Positions 27,201 to 39,264 of a stretch of 64,000 nt of DNA are shown piece after piece. Every line of letters begins with the position of its first letter. The first letter of the stretch is position 1. The position numbers were made by a program, and so were the translations under genes. This stretch comes from Siniperca chuatsi (taxonomy: Eukaryota; Chordata; Actinopteri; Centrarchiformes; Sinipercidae), in the NCBI RefSeq assembly GCF_020085105.1, contig NC_058044.1, positions 22,681,206 through 22,745,205 of the forward strand. The letters run 5' to 3'. Below the pieces are notes generated by a model. The model ran no database searches. It was not told the DNA's origin and saw only the letters and a program-made list of their open reading frames with translations.

Positions 27201-30200
27201 TTTGCATTGATGCCAGAGGCTTCGGAGCGGACGAGAGGACGGCTGGTTCAGGAAGAGTGATGTTCTCTCCTTACTATGCAGATTATATGTAAATCACGCT
27301 TTCCCTGCCTCCTCCCCTCAGACCAATGCTCTCCATGACAAAACGGTTGACAGAAAGTTGAAACTGAAAATCAGTGACACTGAAAAAAAAAACTGACAGC
27401 GTAAAAAAAAGTGACATGAAGAAAAAATCTGAAGATTGTCACTGAAAAACATGATGCAAAAATGCCAAAAAATAACAAAATAAAATTAAATTACATTAAA
27501 TACATTTTAATGTCTGTGTTTCATTTTTCAGTGAAACCTGTTTCAGTGCAAATACTTGTTTCAATTACAACTTTTTCCAATATAAATGTTTCAATGCCAG
27601 TGTTTCCTTTTTCAGTTCAGGTTTTGTTTTCAAATTCACTATCCTGACTCCATAGTTTGAAACTTAACTTTATAGTCTAGTGATTATGTGTTATGGTTTA
27701 TGTGTCAATGTGTCTCTAAATGGTGATGACCTGAATATGATTCATGTTGACATCATGTATGCATTTGCCATATAAAAGTGGCATAATTTTAAACTAAACA
27801 GATTTTCAAATGTTAAAATATATGTTGAAACAGGTTTAATTAGCATGCTCGCTTCAGCAATGCAAACTCTTAAACATGTTTTTATATCTTTATTCTTCTT
27901 CTTCTGCTTTACCTTCTGAACACTTTTCTGAAAGGCTCTAACTTCCTTATACAGAAACTTAATTCAAACGTCAACAGATATCTTTTTTTATATATTTTTT
28001 TTTTTCAACTTTCGATCTTTAATTTTGGTTTTCTTGATGCATGATGGCCCATACATTAATCCAACTGTTTTAGCTGTCTAACGTTGACCACATTGTGACA
28101 TTCACAGATAATATAGGAACATTATTTAAACATTGGCAATTGAACATTCAAAAACGTGATTCAGGTTTTTGCAGGATCATCCAATATCAGCATTCTGTTT
28201 GTTGAGGTGGGTTGCGCATTAACAAGTGTAGGAACCCAGATTACTACCATCACCTCCTCCTTGTCATCCTTTTCAGGTTCCATTTCCTGTGTTCAGTTTC
28301 TGGCACCTCTGAACATGGGAGGAGTCACAGGACAGGTACACTTTAACTCCACCTCCAAGATGGCCACTGTTAACGTGTCTGCCGCTGGATCCTGTGGTTC
28401 ACTTAACTTTTCCCTCAGCAAGTTCCCCGTCATGTATGGCCATTATGCTCAGCCCTGTTCTGAAGCCAATATTGGCTCCAGCGTCTTCACTTTCACAGCT
28501 GATCCTGCCTCAAACCCCACTGTCAACATGTCACACCTCTTCGAACAAAGCTCAAACCTGGACGACTTCTCGCTGACTTTGCAGACATGTAATGGCACTA
28601 AAGTATGCACGGTTATAAGTCGAGGTCAGACGCTCTTGACTCATCAGGCCATGTTCACCGGTCCCATTGCGGGTAATGTTTACATCCGGCTTAACACAGG
28701 ACAGACCAACCCTAGGCTGCTTGCAGACCTAGTTACAATCGGTCAGGTCAATGCCTCACAAACCAATGTCACTCTCTTTGGATCTACGAGCACCGCCGCA
28801 AGTTGTAATGTTCTTCTTGGAAGCTTAGATCCCTCAGCTTTGACCAATCTGGGTGTCGTAAAAGTTGGAAGTCCTTTACAGCCTGAGAAATCCCGTCTGG
28901 ACCTGACCAGCTTCAACATCAACAATGGCTTTCTACTCATCCACATGGGGTCAAGTTACAAGTGTGCTCAGATTTATAATGTGCCAGAAAAACAGGTGAG
29001 CGCTGATGTGAATATGGGAGGGATCAAAGGATACTTCAGTTTCCGTCAGGCTTCCCCGTTTGATGTGACAGAGTTGAGGGTGAACCTGACTAACTTAAAG
29101 AGCAGTGTCGGCCCTTACCATGTCCACCATTTTCCTGTCCCCTCAGTCAGGTCACCTCCATCAAGCCTGTGTTCAAATGATAATGTGGGTGGGCATTGGA
29201 ATCCATTCAGAGTAAACGTTAACGACTCAACATATCCGAAAATGCCTGGTTCAACACACGACAGATATGAGGCTGGTGACCTCAGCGGCAAGCATATGTC
29301 CCTTGCAGGTAAAAACGAGGTGGACATGGTGTTCATGGACTTCAACCTCCCTCTGTTTGGACAGAAAAGCATCGTAGGTCGCTCAGTTGTGATTCACCAA
29401 CCAGGTGGTGCCAGGTATGTTTGTGCCAGCATCAGCTATCCAGGTGAAGTGATCGTAGCCAGAGCCAGATTTCACAGCCCTGTGGTTGGTGAGATCTGGT
29501 TCACCCAGCTGAAGAACAACCCTCTTTCTGACGTATCCATCTTCATGGATTTGTCATATGGAAATCCCACAATGACACCAACCAGTAACCACAACTGGCA
29601 TGTTCACACCTACCCCATTAGCTCAGAGAGGGATAATGATGAAGGGCACTGCAGCACAACAGGAGGACACTGGAACCCCTTTAACATTAGCACAGGAAAC
29701 ATCAGTTATGCCCTCCACTGTGGCCCATCCAGTCCCTTGTCCTGTGAGGTGGGAGACCTCTCCAACAAACACACCACCATCAACCTCGGCACCAGAGTGG
29801 GCGGAGTAGAAGCAAAAAACTTTTTCACTGATGTCACTTCCTGGTTTCCCGGGGAAGGCATTATTGGTCGTTCTATGGTCATCCATCAAGCAGAAAGAGG
29901 AGGGCTAAGGATTGCTTGTGCCAATGTCACAATGGTCCGGGTCCCCAAAGCTAGCTTGGGTAACTGGTTTGGCCCCGAGATGTCCAGCGGCCAGGTGCTG
30001 TTCTCCCAGGCTGTCCCACAAGGCCCCACGACTATAAATGTGTCCCTGATGAACCTGAACTCCTTAGCTGGGGGTTACCATGTTCACATACTGCCCATCA
30101 AACCTGGCAGCGTAGAGCCCTGCTCCAACGCAAACATCATGGGCCACTTCAACCCATTAGCCTGGAATGTATCAAACAACCCCGCCCCTGGAGCTGGCAC

Positions 30201-33200
30201 AGTGGACCAGTATGAGATTGGGGACATCAGCGGGAAGTTTGGGGTGCTGAATGGCCTCAAACAGTCTCAGGCTATATATATGGACCCTGACATGCCATTA
30301 ACTGGACCCTACGGCATTGTGGGAAGGTCACTAGTGGTTCACTACTCCAACGGATCAAGGTGAGAATCTGTGTGCATTTATGATGTTGTGCTTATTACAG
30401 AGAAGGAAATCAACAGATGGTGAAAATGAAAGAGAGAAGTAAATATTTCACATACTGTACAGGATGTGAAATACTGTACTGTAGCCACTGACTCTTTCCT
30501 AGAACATAAACGCTTTGGTATTTGGCAATTACAGGTGTAGAATGTCATAAACATCGAGTCATATCCTTCTTATGTTTTGTATTATAACACACAGATATCT
30601 ACCTCATTCACTGAGAATGACTCAACAAAATATTGTGAGGAAGTAAATTCTAAAGGTTAACCCTACAGGATTTGGATATGTTTTGTTAATCTTGTTTGTG
30701 TTTTTGTGTCTTTCTGTGCATATGGGTTTTTTTTCTTCAGAATGAGGTGTGCTGACATCTCAGCTGACAGAGACTCAGATGGTCAATGGACTATTGCCAA
30801 GGCTGTTTTCAACAGTACAGTGACTGGGACAGTCAGACTGGTAAGAACCACAGTCAAAGTATTTTTCCACTAATGCCAATATAGTTTAAATTACAATATA
30901 CTGTATTCTACATCAGTATTTTTGCTAATCTGTCTATGTTGTCCAACACACCCCATGTTCAGCTCACCTTTTCATTTCAAGTTCAATGTTACTTTTAAAG
31001 TGAAATTAATGAAGTGCAAAAAATCAAACAGTAATGCACAATACATTCATTTGTTGCAGTGACAATAAAAGATTTTTTTTATTTTATTTCTAAGTTTGTC
31101 AGACTAGATCTGATCAGACTAGTTAAAAGAGTAGGCCACCAATTTAGCACTGCACTCCTATAACATTGTAGGACAAGACTGACAAATTTAAAAAAAAGGA
31201 TAAAAATCAATGCAGCAGAACCAGAGACAGTCTTTTTTATTCCACACATTCTTCTACCTTGTCAGAACCTGAAACAGACTCTGATGTGTAAATCGGTTCC
31301 ACAATGGCTGTAACCACACCACCTTTCAAAGATTGCATTTATCTGTAGGTGGGTCACACCAGCAATTATAGTAGACATAACTCAGCTGACCAAATTGTAT
31401 TGCTCAAGGTCAGGTTACTAAACTTTGCCAGAGTGCAGTGAAGCAGAAATAACATCACTGGCTGGCAGGTCTAAAGAGCAGGGACCACATTAGGTGGGTA
31501 GAAAAAACAAAACACATGAGCACATCGCTTTCGCACACACCACCAGGGTGTTCAGTTGACTGCTAGAGTTATGAAACAGTTCTACCAGTTTTCAATTAAA
31601 ACATTTCCAGCCGACTATTTTATTACTGTTTCAAGTCACGATCACCGTCATTTTGGTCGTTTTAACTATATATTTTAACCAGATGAAGGATTTTAACCAT
31701 CTGACGTCTGGATCTTAAGTTATCAGAGAAAAACTGAGCAAACAGCTCGGCTCGCATGCCCCGGACGTCTGTGTCCGCCGAAAAGCGTCGGAGAAACATT
31801 GAGTTTTAACGTGAAACTGCTTTATTACCTGTTTTAATTACCGGGTCGCGCCGATTGCTTCCCGGTGATCTGGCCGAGATTTCGGTGGGGGTCTCGACGC
31901 TAGCGAACGGGCCATGGGAACAACGACAGCTAGCTAGCCGACGTTAGCTAAACTAGCTACTTTATTAAATGTCCCATAACGGTAACTAACAAAATTTTAT
32001 GTCAATTTAATTCAAGTGGCAGCTTACCTGAAAACCAACGAGCTCTGCAAGCACTAGTGCGCTCAGCGCTGATGCGCCCCCTTTCCCCCCATGATCCCAG
32101 ATTGTATTTTTGCACTGAAATGAGCTCAAGATCATGCTGTTACCACAATGTATTAAAATATAAGTAAAGTATTCATAATCTACCATAAAATCCACCGTGT
32201 TGTGAACCTCTGACCGCAAGAGATGGATCCAGAAAATTCGACAATGGAAGAGCTAAACTTTCAGCTGGGTCAAAGTAACCCAACCAGCTGTTCAACTGTG
32301 AATGGATCCCTTACAACCCCTTTGACCCAGCAACCCAACAGTGTGTTTATAGAAACAGCCCAGCACTTTTTTGAGTGTGGTAATTAATGTGTGTTTATTT
32401 GTGCATGACCTGAGTTGAAATAGGATATATTGCCTATTTAGGGGCAGAGATACATTGTCCTTTTTCATTGAAAATGGCTCAGTCATGTAAAATATCACCC
32501 TCCATAATTAGGATAAGAAACTCTGCCTTTGTCTGTAACTTGAGGACAATACATTTTGACACTGACATTGTAAAATGTAAAATGGATTATGAATGCAAAA
32601 TGTCAGACATTGTTCTATAGAAGATCATATAATCAATTCTAGTGAAAATCACCCAGCCCAGCCCATCACCAGAAGTTACAAGATTTCCACATGGCAGGAC
32701 CAAATTGTAAGAATCAGATGAGTTTTCTTTGATAGCCACAGAACACATACAAGGTTTTCTTTCTTGCTAACTTACTAGGAGCCAACCTGCCACAAAAACA
32801 TGACAGTGTATTTCTGCTGCGCTGGACAGACAGTGAATTCATTATGCCTGTGGTGGGTTGCAAACAGCAGCAATGGGAAGCAGGGACGAGATCATTAGCT
32901 TAGCTTAACATCCGTCTGCTGTGGCTAGTGGAACCTACAGGCCCATTGAACTAGGAAGCTCATCAAGGGAACAGCTGTCTCTGTCAGCCGCCCTGCAGAG
33001 GCCCCATACTGAGCTCTGCACTACATTTATGGATAAGAGCTTGTAATATCTCCAAAGAGGCTATATTATCAAGGAGAAAATGATGAGTCTGGGGAATAAA
33101 TGTGTTCCCTCAACATAAATCTGCTAGTTTTACTCAATAGAGAGTCACAGAGTGAGTGTAAGAATGCCTTAATAAGTAGTTACCGTCATAATTGTATGCA

Positions 33201-36200
33201 GTATCCACAAATCCACACTGATTCTTCCTACTGTAATTGTCCACTAATATTGGATTTTTCTCTCTCCTCAGCGCCAGCAGATGTTTCCTGATGGGAGTAG
33301 CAGTGATATCACACTGGAGGTGACCCTTCAATCATCGACAAGACAAAATGTAAGTACAGAGTCATACTGTACACATATCCACGAATGCAACGTTTATACA
33401 GGTCGTTTTAATAAGGAAGTCTCCTTGTTAAAACCTTAACATACAAACAATTAAAAGAGTAACAAATCAGTTATTAATAATCAACTATAATATTGAATGC
33501 ATTTCCACGTAGCACAAACAACCTTAAACCCTTTAAGCATACACAGAAAAACTTCAATGAAACCTTCTAGGAAAGGTCCTGTGACAGGTGAGACACCTGA
33601 GCAGCTGAGCATATGATAGCTGCAAAGTAGGATATTAAAATGGACAATAACTTAGAAAGTGATAATGAAATAAGAGATGCCACGAAAAACTTGTAACACA
33701 CACAGATCCACATTGATAGTGCCAGAGTTGGTTTAATGACAACAATAAAAGAAAGGTTTCGAGTTTCATTACGCAGATTTACTCAGAATTTGCTTTCTGA
33801 AGTTGCAAGGAGTTGAATCCAGAGAAATGGGGAGGGCTCTGCAAGAAAAAGTTTTGGTGCCTGTTAATGTTTTCTTGACTCTCAGGACAAAGTAGGTAAC
33901 CATGTAATCTGAGGGCATGAGGGACAATGAGGGTGGAGAGCTGATTTAAGCTCCCAGATAATTATAGTTGTCCAGCAAGTTAATTTCCTTGCCTTTGAAT
34001 GCAGCAAGATTAAACCACATAAACGTACAGAATTCACATAAAGAATAACAAAACAACAAACAAAAACAATACATGCAAACAGTCACACTTGTATTTTACC
34101 CCTCCCTGCAGACAACTGTGGCATCCTTGTTCATCACAAACAACCGCATGGGCGCCAACAACAGCCAGTGCAACAGTGTCGGGAGCACATTCAATCCCTT
34201 CAACATGACGTCAATGGTGAGACCGAGTTGACTCTTTTTGAAGGCTGACACTAGTACTTAAGTATCAAAGCCGCTAAATCAGCAGTGTAAATCTAAACCT
34301 TTGCTCTTTTACGGCATTTTTAGTTTACGATTTTTTTCCGACTTTACGCAGAGCTTTACTGCAGATGTGTTTGCTGATATTTAAGTATTCTAAGTATTTA
34401 ATTTGTGTAGATTTTTGTTCTGATTATCTTAATCAGAATTTTGTATATGCAGGATAAAATCAGCTCCTTATCACTTGTGCAAGGTAACAAAAAATGTGAA
34501 TTACATTACTGACTCCATCTGAAGACACCATTTGCAAATTCATCATCAAAGCAACTAAGTTCAGTCAGTTTAAATAATTACATAATGCCAACATCAGCCT
34601 GATATCTGAATAAACTGCTTGATAGATGTCCCTTTCAGAACTATTTGTTTTTTAGCAGTGCATGTTACACAATAAGAATAATATATCTCTGTAAATTCCT
34701 CATTATATGATCACGTAGTGTACTGTATGTATATGTACTGTACTATATGTATAAAAGAAAAGCAAGTCAAGACAGCAAACCTAGTGTCTACTACAGTCAT
34801 AGAAGGAACATTTTATCAAGTTACTTTTGTCTGTCATGTAATCATGTAACTTCTTTCTCTGAAATTTATTGACACCATAATGTCTTTCCTCCCAGTTTTG
34901 TCAAGTTAGTCCATTTGTAAACATTAATCATACTACGCCCAGTGCTTTTGCAACAAGAGCTTTCTTCATCGATGATTTAGAAATGAAAGGCCTTGGTCAG
35001 AAAGTAAGATGTTTGAACATTTCCAGTGCAAAGATTTTTACTAACAATTAATACCTGAAGATGTTACAAGGACATTTGTGTTTGCCATTGTATATACAAT
35101 GGAACAAAACTTTCAAGCAGTGCAGAGAAGGAAGTCTGTTACTTTTGAGTTTCTTTTTCTGATAAAAGAAACCAAATTAAATGTCTGATAATATGCATAA
35201 CCAACTGCAATTATGGTGCCAAAACTGAGCTTTTGTGGTAAATGTGCAACGTACTTCCTTCTCTCTATTCCCCATTCAGAGTTCCAGCTGTTCACTAAAT
35301 AACCCTCTCAGCTGTGTGGTGGGAGAGTTATCTGTGAGACAAGGCAACGTCAGCCTGACTGAGAGACAGCTCTACACTGACAGCATCATCCAGCTCTCTG
35401 GAGACAACACAGGTACCACACAGACATGAAAGTGTGTGTTTAATTAGCAGTGGTAACAATTAAAGATTTAAATAAAACTTTGAAGTGATCCTTTGCTAGC
35501 AATTTAGGATGTATACACCCAAAGAAATAAATGTAATATGAGGTATGTAATAATGTGAAAAGAACAGATGCAGTTAATGTTTTTCTTTGTTTGTAGTGGT
35601 CCACAGATCTCTAGTGCTGAAGAACGGAGACAGCATCATCGCATGTGCCGACATCCTCCCAGAATCCCCTTCAGCAGAGCAGACCTTTCCCAGTGTGGCT
35701 AACTTCAGCAGGTGAGTGTAATAAAAACCTGCATGATTAATACCCTTTCGTAAGAATGTTAAATCTCTTGGCAGACTTTAATTTAGAATTTAGAGAATTG
35801 AATCCAACCTGTCATTTTCAAAACCAGTTCATCTTCATAAAATATCTGAACCACTGAGGAAACTGAATATCTTGTAACCACAACTTGCAAACACACAATA
35901 GCCTACTGTACGATTCAAAAGAAATTCTGTTTGCTGCCCTTCCCAGAGAAAATATCCATTACGTAGAAACGTATTCACATTATCCTCGTTGCTGCATCAC
36001 TTTTGTACCCATAACCAAAGTAATCTGTCGTATAATCTGTTATTCATGCCATGATGTCTCATAGATAATGAAACAATTCAAAATAAGGAAGCTTCAGTTT
36101 TTTTTGTGTCAAAACACAGCGATCATCAATGTGCGTTGCATTTCTCAGCCCGTCTAGCGGTCAGATGGTACATTTTGATATTCTAAGTGAAAGTGCATCA

Positions 36201-38895
36201 ACATTCACTATCAAAAGCATACTAAAACATCAACATTACCAGAGACTATTTCTGTTAACTACAGGGGCATGCAAGTAACATGAAGCAGCTTCATACTTCT
36301 ATGAGAACAGGTACTGTTCTGCTTTCAGAGGCTGAGCAAATGCAAGGCCCTTTTTCTATGTAACTGGATTCCAGCTAATTTGGTGGCGTGAGTTAACATT
36401 TATTAATTTATGACCCATTAACTATTCACATAAAGTAATTGTGACTTGCCCATTTCTTAATGGTGAGCAACAGGAATTCATGCTACATCCGCCAATAATA
36501 ACTTAATGTATTCATTAAATCATCATGACCCATGCATTAGTAATGTGTTATACTGTATAAGCATGTGCTTTGTTACCCTTATTATAGTTAAGTTTTACCA
36601 AGAAGTCATTACAGTCGTTGTAGTGGATCAAACACCGTAGTTTGATAATATCTGGATTTAAATGACTTGTATTTCCAGTTAATTATTATATTATATGACT
36701 GCAAAGTTTCATCTCTTTTTGCCCAGATATGACTTCCGCAGGAGGGTTGCAGATGTCCTGCAGTTGGAAGCAGCAAGAGTCAGCATCCTGCCCAGCTCTC
36801 CTCGCTCTGCAGCTGATGGAAGGTGCCAGCAAGTCAACTTCATGGTATCTGGTAAGGCACAAACCCTTTAAAAAAAGGATGTTCATCTATCAACAGAACA
36901 ATACATCTAATTTGCGATAAAAGGGAAACAGAATTGCCTTTCAACACAACAACACTTGATCTGAGGAAGTGAGCATGTAAACATTAATTCCTCTTCCTCT
37001 GTTTATACTGGAGGTCATATAACAATTAGATGGTGTAACCATTAACCACGCATTTAAAATTCCCTGACAGACACCACCAGTCATTATACCTAGGGTGGGG
37101 GCACACAGGTTTGATCCTACACTATTGTAACAATTCGAATTATGTAGGTTGCATTCACTGTGGTTAAATGATGTGGCAATGAGCATTGTATCACAGGTGT
37201 TAACACATCATCTCCACAGTTCACTGAATGTAAAACCTGAAATACCAAGAAGGACATGGGAGTGCCAAAGAGAAACAAACACACATCAATCTCATTTGAA
37301 TATTTATCCGGAAAGACCAAACGATGATTTGGACATGGAAAAAGGAAAAAAAAAAACCTGCATCCATGGTGATTTAGAAGAGGAAGTGTTGCATACATTA
37401 TGGCCAGGACTATATGTACAGCATGTAAGTCTGTAAACACTTCAGCTACTTCAGGCTTTTAGGACCTATCTGGGCAAGCTGTGTGCCCAGGCTGTGTTCA
37501 TCAGGACAATGAACAATTATAGGCATTGAAAAAAACCTTTAGAAAACCTGAACAATTGCTCGGTAACCTGATGCTGGAGTTGAGTGTCTATGTGTCTCAT
37601 TTTTCTATCCCTTCCTCTGTCCCAGGGGGGAACAGAGAAGTGTCTGTACAGAGGTTTCACACAGTATAGCACAGGACAGGTATTTATGTCCTCAGATGTC
37701 TCCCACAAGGTGGAGAGTTTACTATTGCAATCATTACTGAGAGGGCCTCCTTTACCGTGATTATGAGTATGACAGTAATAAAGGGGAAAGATGCACACAC
37801 AAGAGTTTTCAGACAGCATGCAGCTGAGAGTGTGATGACAATAATGTTTTCTTTGCTTGAGAAAAAAGAAACCAATTGAAAGGAAAACCAAACTTGCTCT
37901 GTGATAAAAGTTATTTGTTATGTCTGAAACATTTGAATTACACTGCACCATTTCTGGTATGAAATCATCTGACTTAATGATGGAAAAGCAAGTCCACAAC
38001 TGCCTTTAGACTCAGCTACAGTTATTGTCAAGTGCAACAAATCAGTAATTACAGCTTGGACCGTCTATGTGTGATTAAGTATTGCCACATTGTCTGTATC
38101 TTAAAGGGGATGTCAACACAGAACTTCTGAAGTCTGTCAAAACCAGTGAGAAGATGGGCGTGTTCAGAGAGTCTGACTCATGTACAAGTAAGTATGCTCC
38201 ATACTGTAATCATAGCTTTCCCTGGACTTTAGGTGCATAATGGGAATGTGAAATTGTTTATGTATTTAAGGGTGTATTTAACAACATTTATAAGTCCTTC
38301 AGTGTTGGATGGTTTAACCAGCTCTCCAAAAGAAACAGTCTCTTGTTAAATAAATATTGATTTTGATGGAGAGTGATTGGGCTGTAGGTAATCTACTCCA
38401 GACTATATTAAGGAATTACACATGGCAGAGTTGAACTGCAGTAAATGTTGGCAACAATACAATGACATAAGATGTATTACATTTAAAGACTGGAGGGCAT
38501 GGAAGTCATGCCAACCAATGATCAAATAAAAATCCAACAAAACACAATTTGCATACTGAATGCCATGTTTCCAAAGATCAGTCTTAGATTACTTCTAAGC
38601 AAAACCTCTTGTTTTAGCTCATTTATGGCTTTTTGATGGGCACTTGAAGGAAACATTGTTCTTTGAACTGGATCTGCCTCTAAATTTGAACAAGATGATC
38701 TCAGAGTACAAAAATAGCTTACACTGAGTCACAGTGTCTTTCAATAGAATTTCATTCCTTGCTTGAATAACCTGTGGACACCTTTCTGATCTGACGCCCT
38801 CAGGAAGTGCAGGTCTGCTGCTGGTGCCAGGAAGTTTGCTTCTTGGCTTGATGTTTGCTGCTGCCTGCTGGCTGCCATCTGCAATTTATTCATAG
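24287..38895 (+). CDS. Cu-only superoxide dismutase repeat protein (CSRP-like), 11 exons, 1019 aa
   Basis: Coding exons: 24287-24326, 28277-30359, 30741-30840, 33272-33349, 34112-34216, 34896-35003, 35280-35412, 35597-35711, 36727-36851, 38107-38187, 38804-38895. Every junction is GT/AG, the phases agree throughout and the total is 3060 nt. Exon 1 encodes a hydrophobic leader (MCLLTTALLFSLLG). Five SOD-like modules follow at about 30-128, 139-248, 250-403, 404-567 and 568-716, then a degenerate sixth (717-905), a membrane-proximal domain (about 906-985) and a hydrophobic tail (991-1019) suited to a GPI anchor or membrane helix. Modules 3-5 keep HVH, GH(W/F)NP, GRS(V/M/L)V(I/V)H and the Arg-x-x-Cys of SODs. 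Many N-x-S/T sequons fit secretion. The family disproportionates superoxide outside the cell using copper alone; that this protein is active is inference. An alternative acceptor after 28174 is also in frame. Family call is firm; the exact N-terminus is not. Confidence 0.88.
24871..25112. repeat. Palindromic AAGTTGAGT-type MITE in CSRP intron 1
   Basis: The stretch starts near ACACTGT, contains repeated AAGTTGAGT/ACTCAACTT words and has a perfect 18-bp inverted repeat (24953-24970 with 24979-24996, 8-base loop). This word pattern is typical of an abundant teleost short repeat. More such words occur near 25205, 25500 and 25770, so the element may be larger or present in several pieces. Confidence 0.55.
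26766..27652. mobile_element. Long foldback (inverted-repeat) MITE in CSRP intron 1
   Basis: The left arm (about 26766-27077) begins TGGAGTCAGGA and is matched in reverse complement by the right arm (about 27338-27652) ending TCCTGACTCCA. A TA flanks both ends (26764-26765 and 27653-27654), fitting the TA target duplication of Tc1/mariner-type elements. The arms are built of loose ACTGAAAA-like units. The spacer of about 260 bp contains no long open frame. No transposase is present, so the element is non-autonomous. A transcript through the intron could form a hairpin of about 300 bp. Confidence 0.8.
28277..30359 (+). other. Exon 2 of the CSRP gene: five SOD-like modules in one exon
   Basis: This 2083-bp exon codes for residues 14-708. 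Module 3: copper His 295, 297, 320 and 387; disulfide Cys 312 and 396; Arg 393; Glu345/Asp348. Module 4: His 455, 457, 478 and 550; Cys 472 and 561; Arg 558; Glu504/Asp507. Module 5: His 615, 617, 637 and 702; Cys 629 and 711; Arg 708; Glu660/Asp663. Human SOD1 has the zinc ligand His80 three residues before Asp83; all three modules have Glu there (E-x-G-D), the arrangement known from fungal Cu-only SODs. Module 2 keeps one His (236) near Cys243, and module 1 has no HxH. The codon of Arg708 is split by the next intron. Residue numbers assume the acceptor after 28276. Confidence 0.85.
31740..32070. other. CpG-dense block inside CSRP intron 3
   Basis: CpG is many times denser here than in the flanks (GTCGCGCCG, TCTCGACGCTAGCGAACG, AGCCGACGTTAGC and others). 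On the minus strand a good splice donor (TTTTCAG then GTAAGC) lies at about 32028. The block sits between repeat remnants (about 31128-31200 and 32265-32385). It could be a promoter for an antisense or alternative transcript, or a repeat that carries a CpG-rich head. Confidence 0.45.
32265..32385. repeat. Remnant of a GGGTCAAAGTAACCCAAC-type fish MITE
   Basis: GGGTCAAAGTAACCCAACCAG near 32269 and the inverted words TTTGACCCAGCAACCCAACAG near 32320 are typical of a common teleost short inverted-repeat element. It lies within CSRP intron 3 and codes for nothing. Confidence 0.45.
36727..38895 (+). other. Exons 9-11 of the CSRP gene: membrane-proximal domain and C-terminal anchor
   Basis: Residues about 921-985 (RYDFRRRVADVLQLEAARV, then one Cys and a short V-N-F-M-V strand) have an alternating helix/strand look like SEA-type membrane-proximal domains; I cannot confirm the family. 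The last 29 residues, after DSCTR, are almost all hydrophobic and end in SAIYS with no basic stop-transfer tail. A GPI-anchor signal is therefore likelier than an ordinary transmembrane helix. Stop TAG is at 38893-38895. Confidence 0.55.
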
Positions 38896-39051
38896 CTCAA
38901 AGATTCAGCTACACCATGCATCATCAGTGGAGATACACGGATCCTCATATCATAAAAATGTAAATATGTTTATGAAATGTAGCCCACCAAGTGATATGAT
39001 CAATTATCAAGCAAATAATAACTGTCTTTCTTTGTACAGCTTTTGTCAGCC

Positions 39052-39264
39052 AATAAAGATAAAGCCATTTTACATTTTTACTTTTTGTAATAATCATTTT
39101 AGGCAACAAGCTATTAATTAACTGTTCAGTTTAACCTTTATAGAAACAGATATTGCTCATATTTTATTCATTTGTGCTGTTAAATGGGTGGGTGAAGTTC
39201 CTGATGTACATTTTCAGATATCCAGACATTTTAAATGTATGCACTATCCATATATTTGAATAAA
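39052..39264 (+). terminator. Polyadenylation signals of the CSRP gene
   Basis: AATAAA occurs at 39052-39057, 157 bases after the stop codon, and again at 39259-39264. Either could end the transcript. Both lie well before the xpnpep1 CpG-rich upstream region. Confidence 0.55.

Larger units (their letters stand above)
30741..35711 (+). other. Exons 3-8 of the CSRP gene: degenerate sixth SOD-like module
   Basis: Residues about 717-905 follow the SOD order but lack the copper site. The HxH strand reads LFITNN, the third histidine position reads STFNPF, the E-x-G-D pair reads VVGE, and the fourth histidine is Lys891 (VVHRSLVLK). The cysteine before the end (Cys899) remains, but position -3 is Ile896 instead of Arg. 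The module is spread over six small exons, whereas the five modules before it share one. It is probably structural. This is seen directly; the role is inference. Confidence 0.7.
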
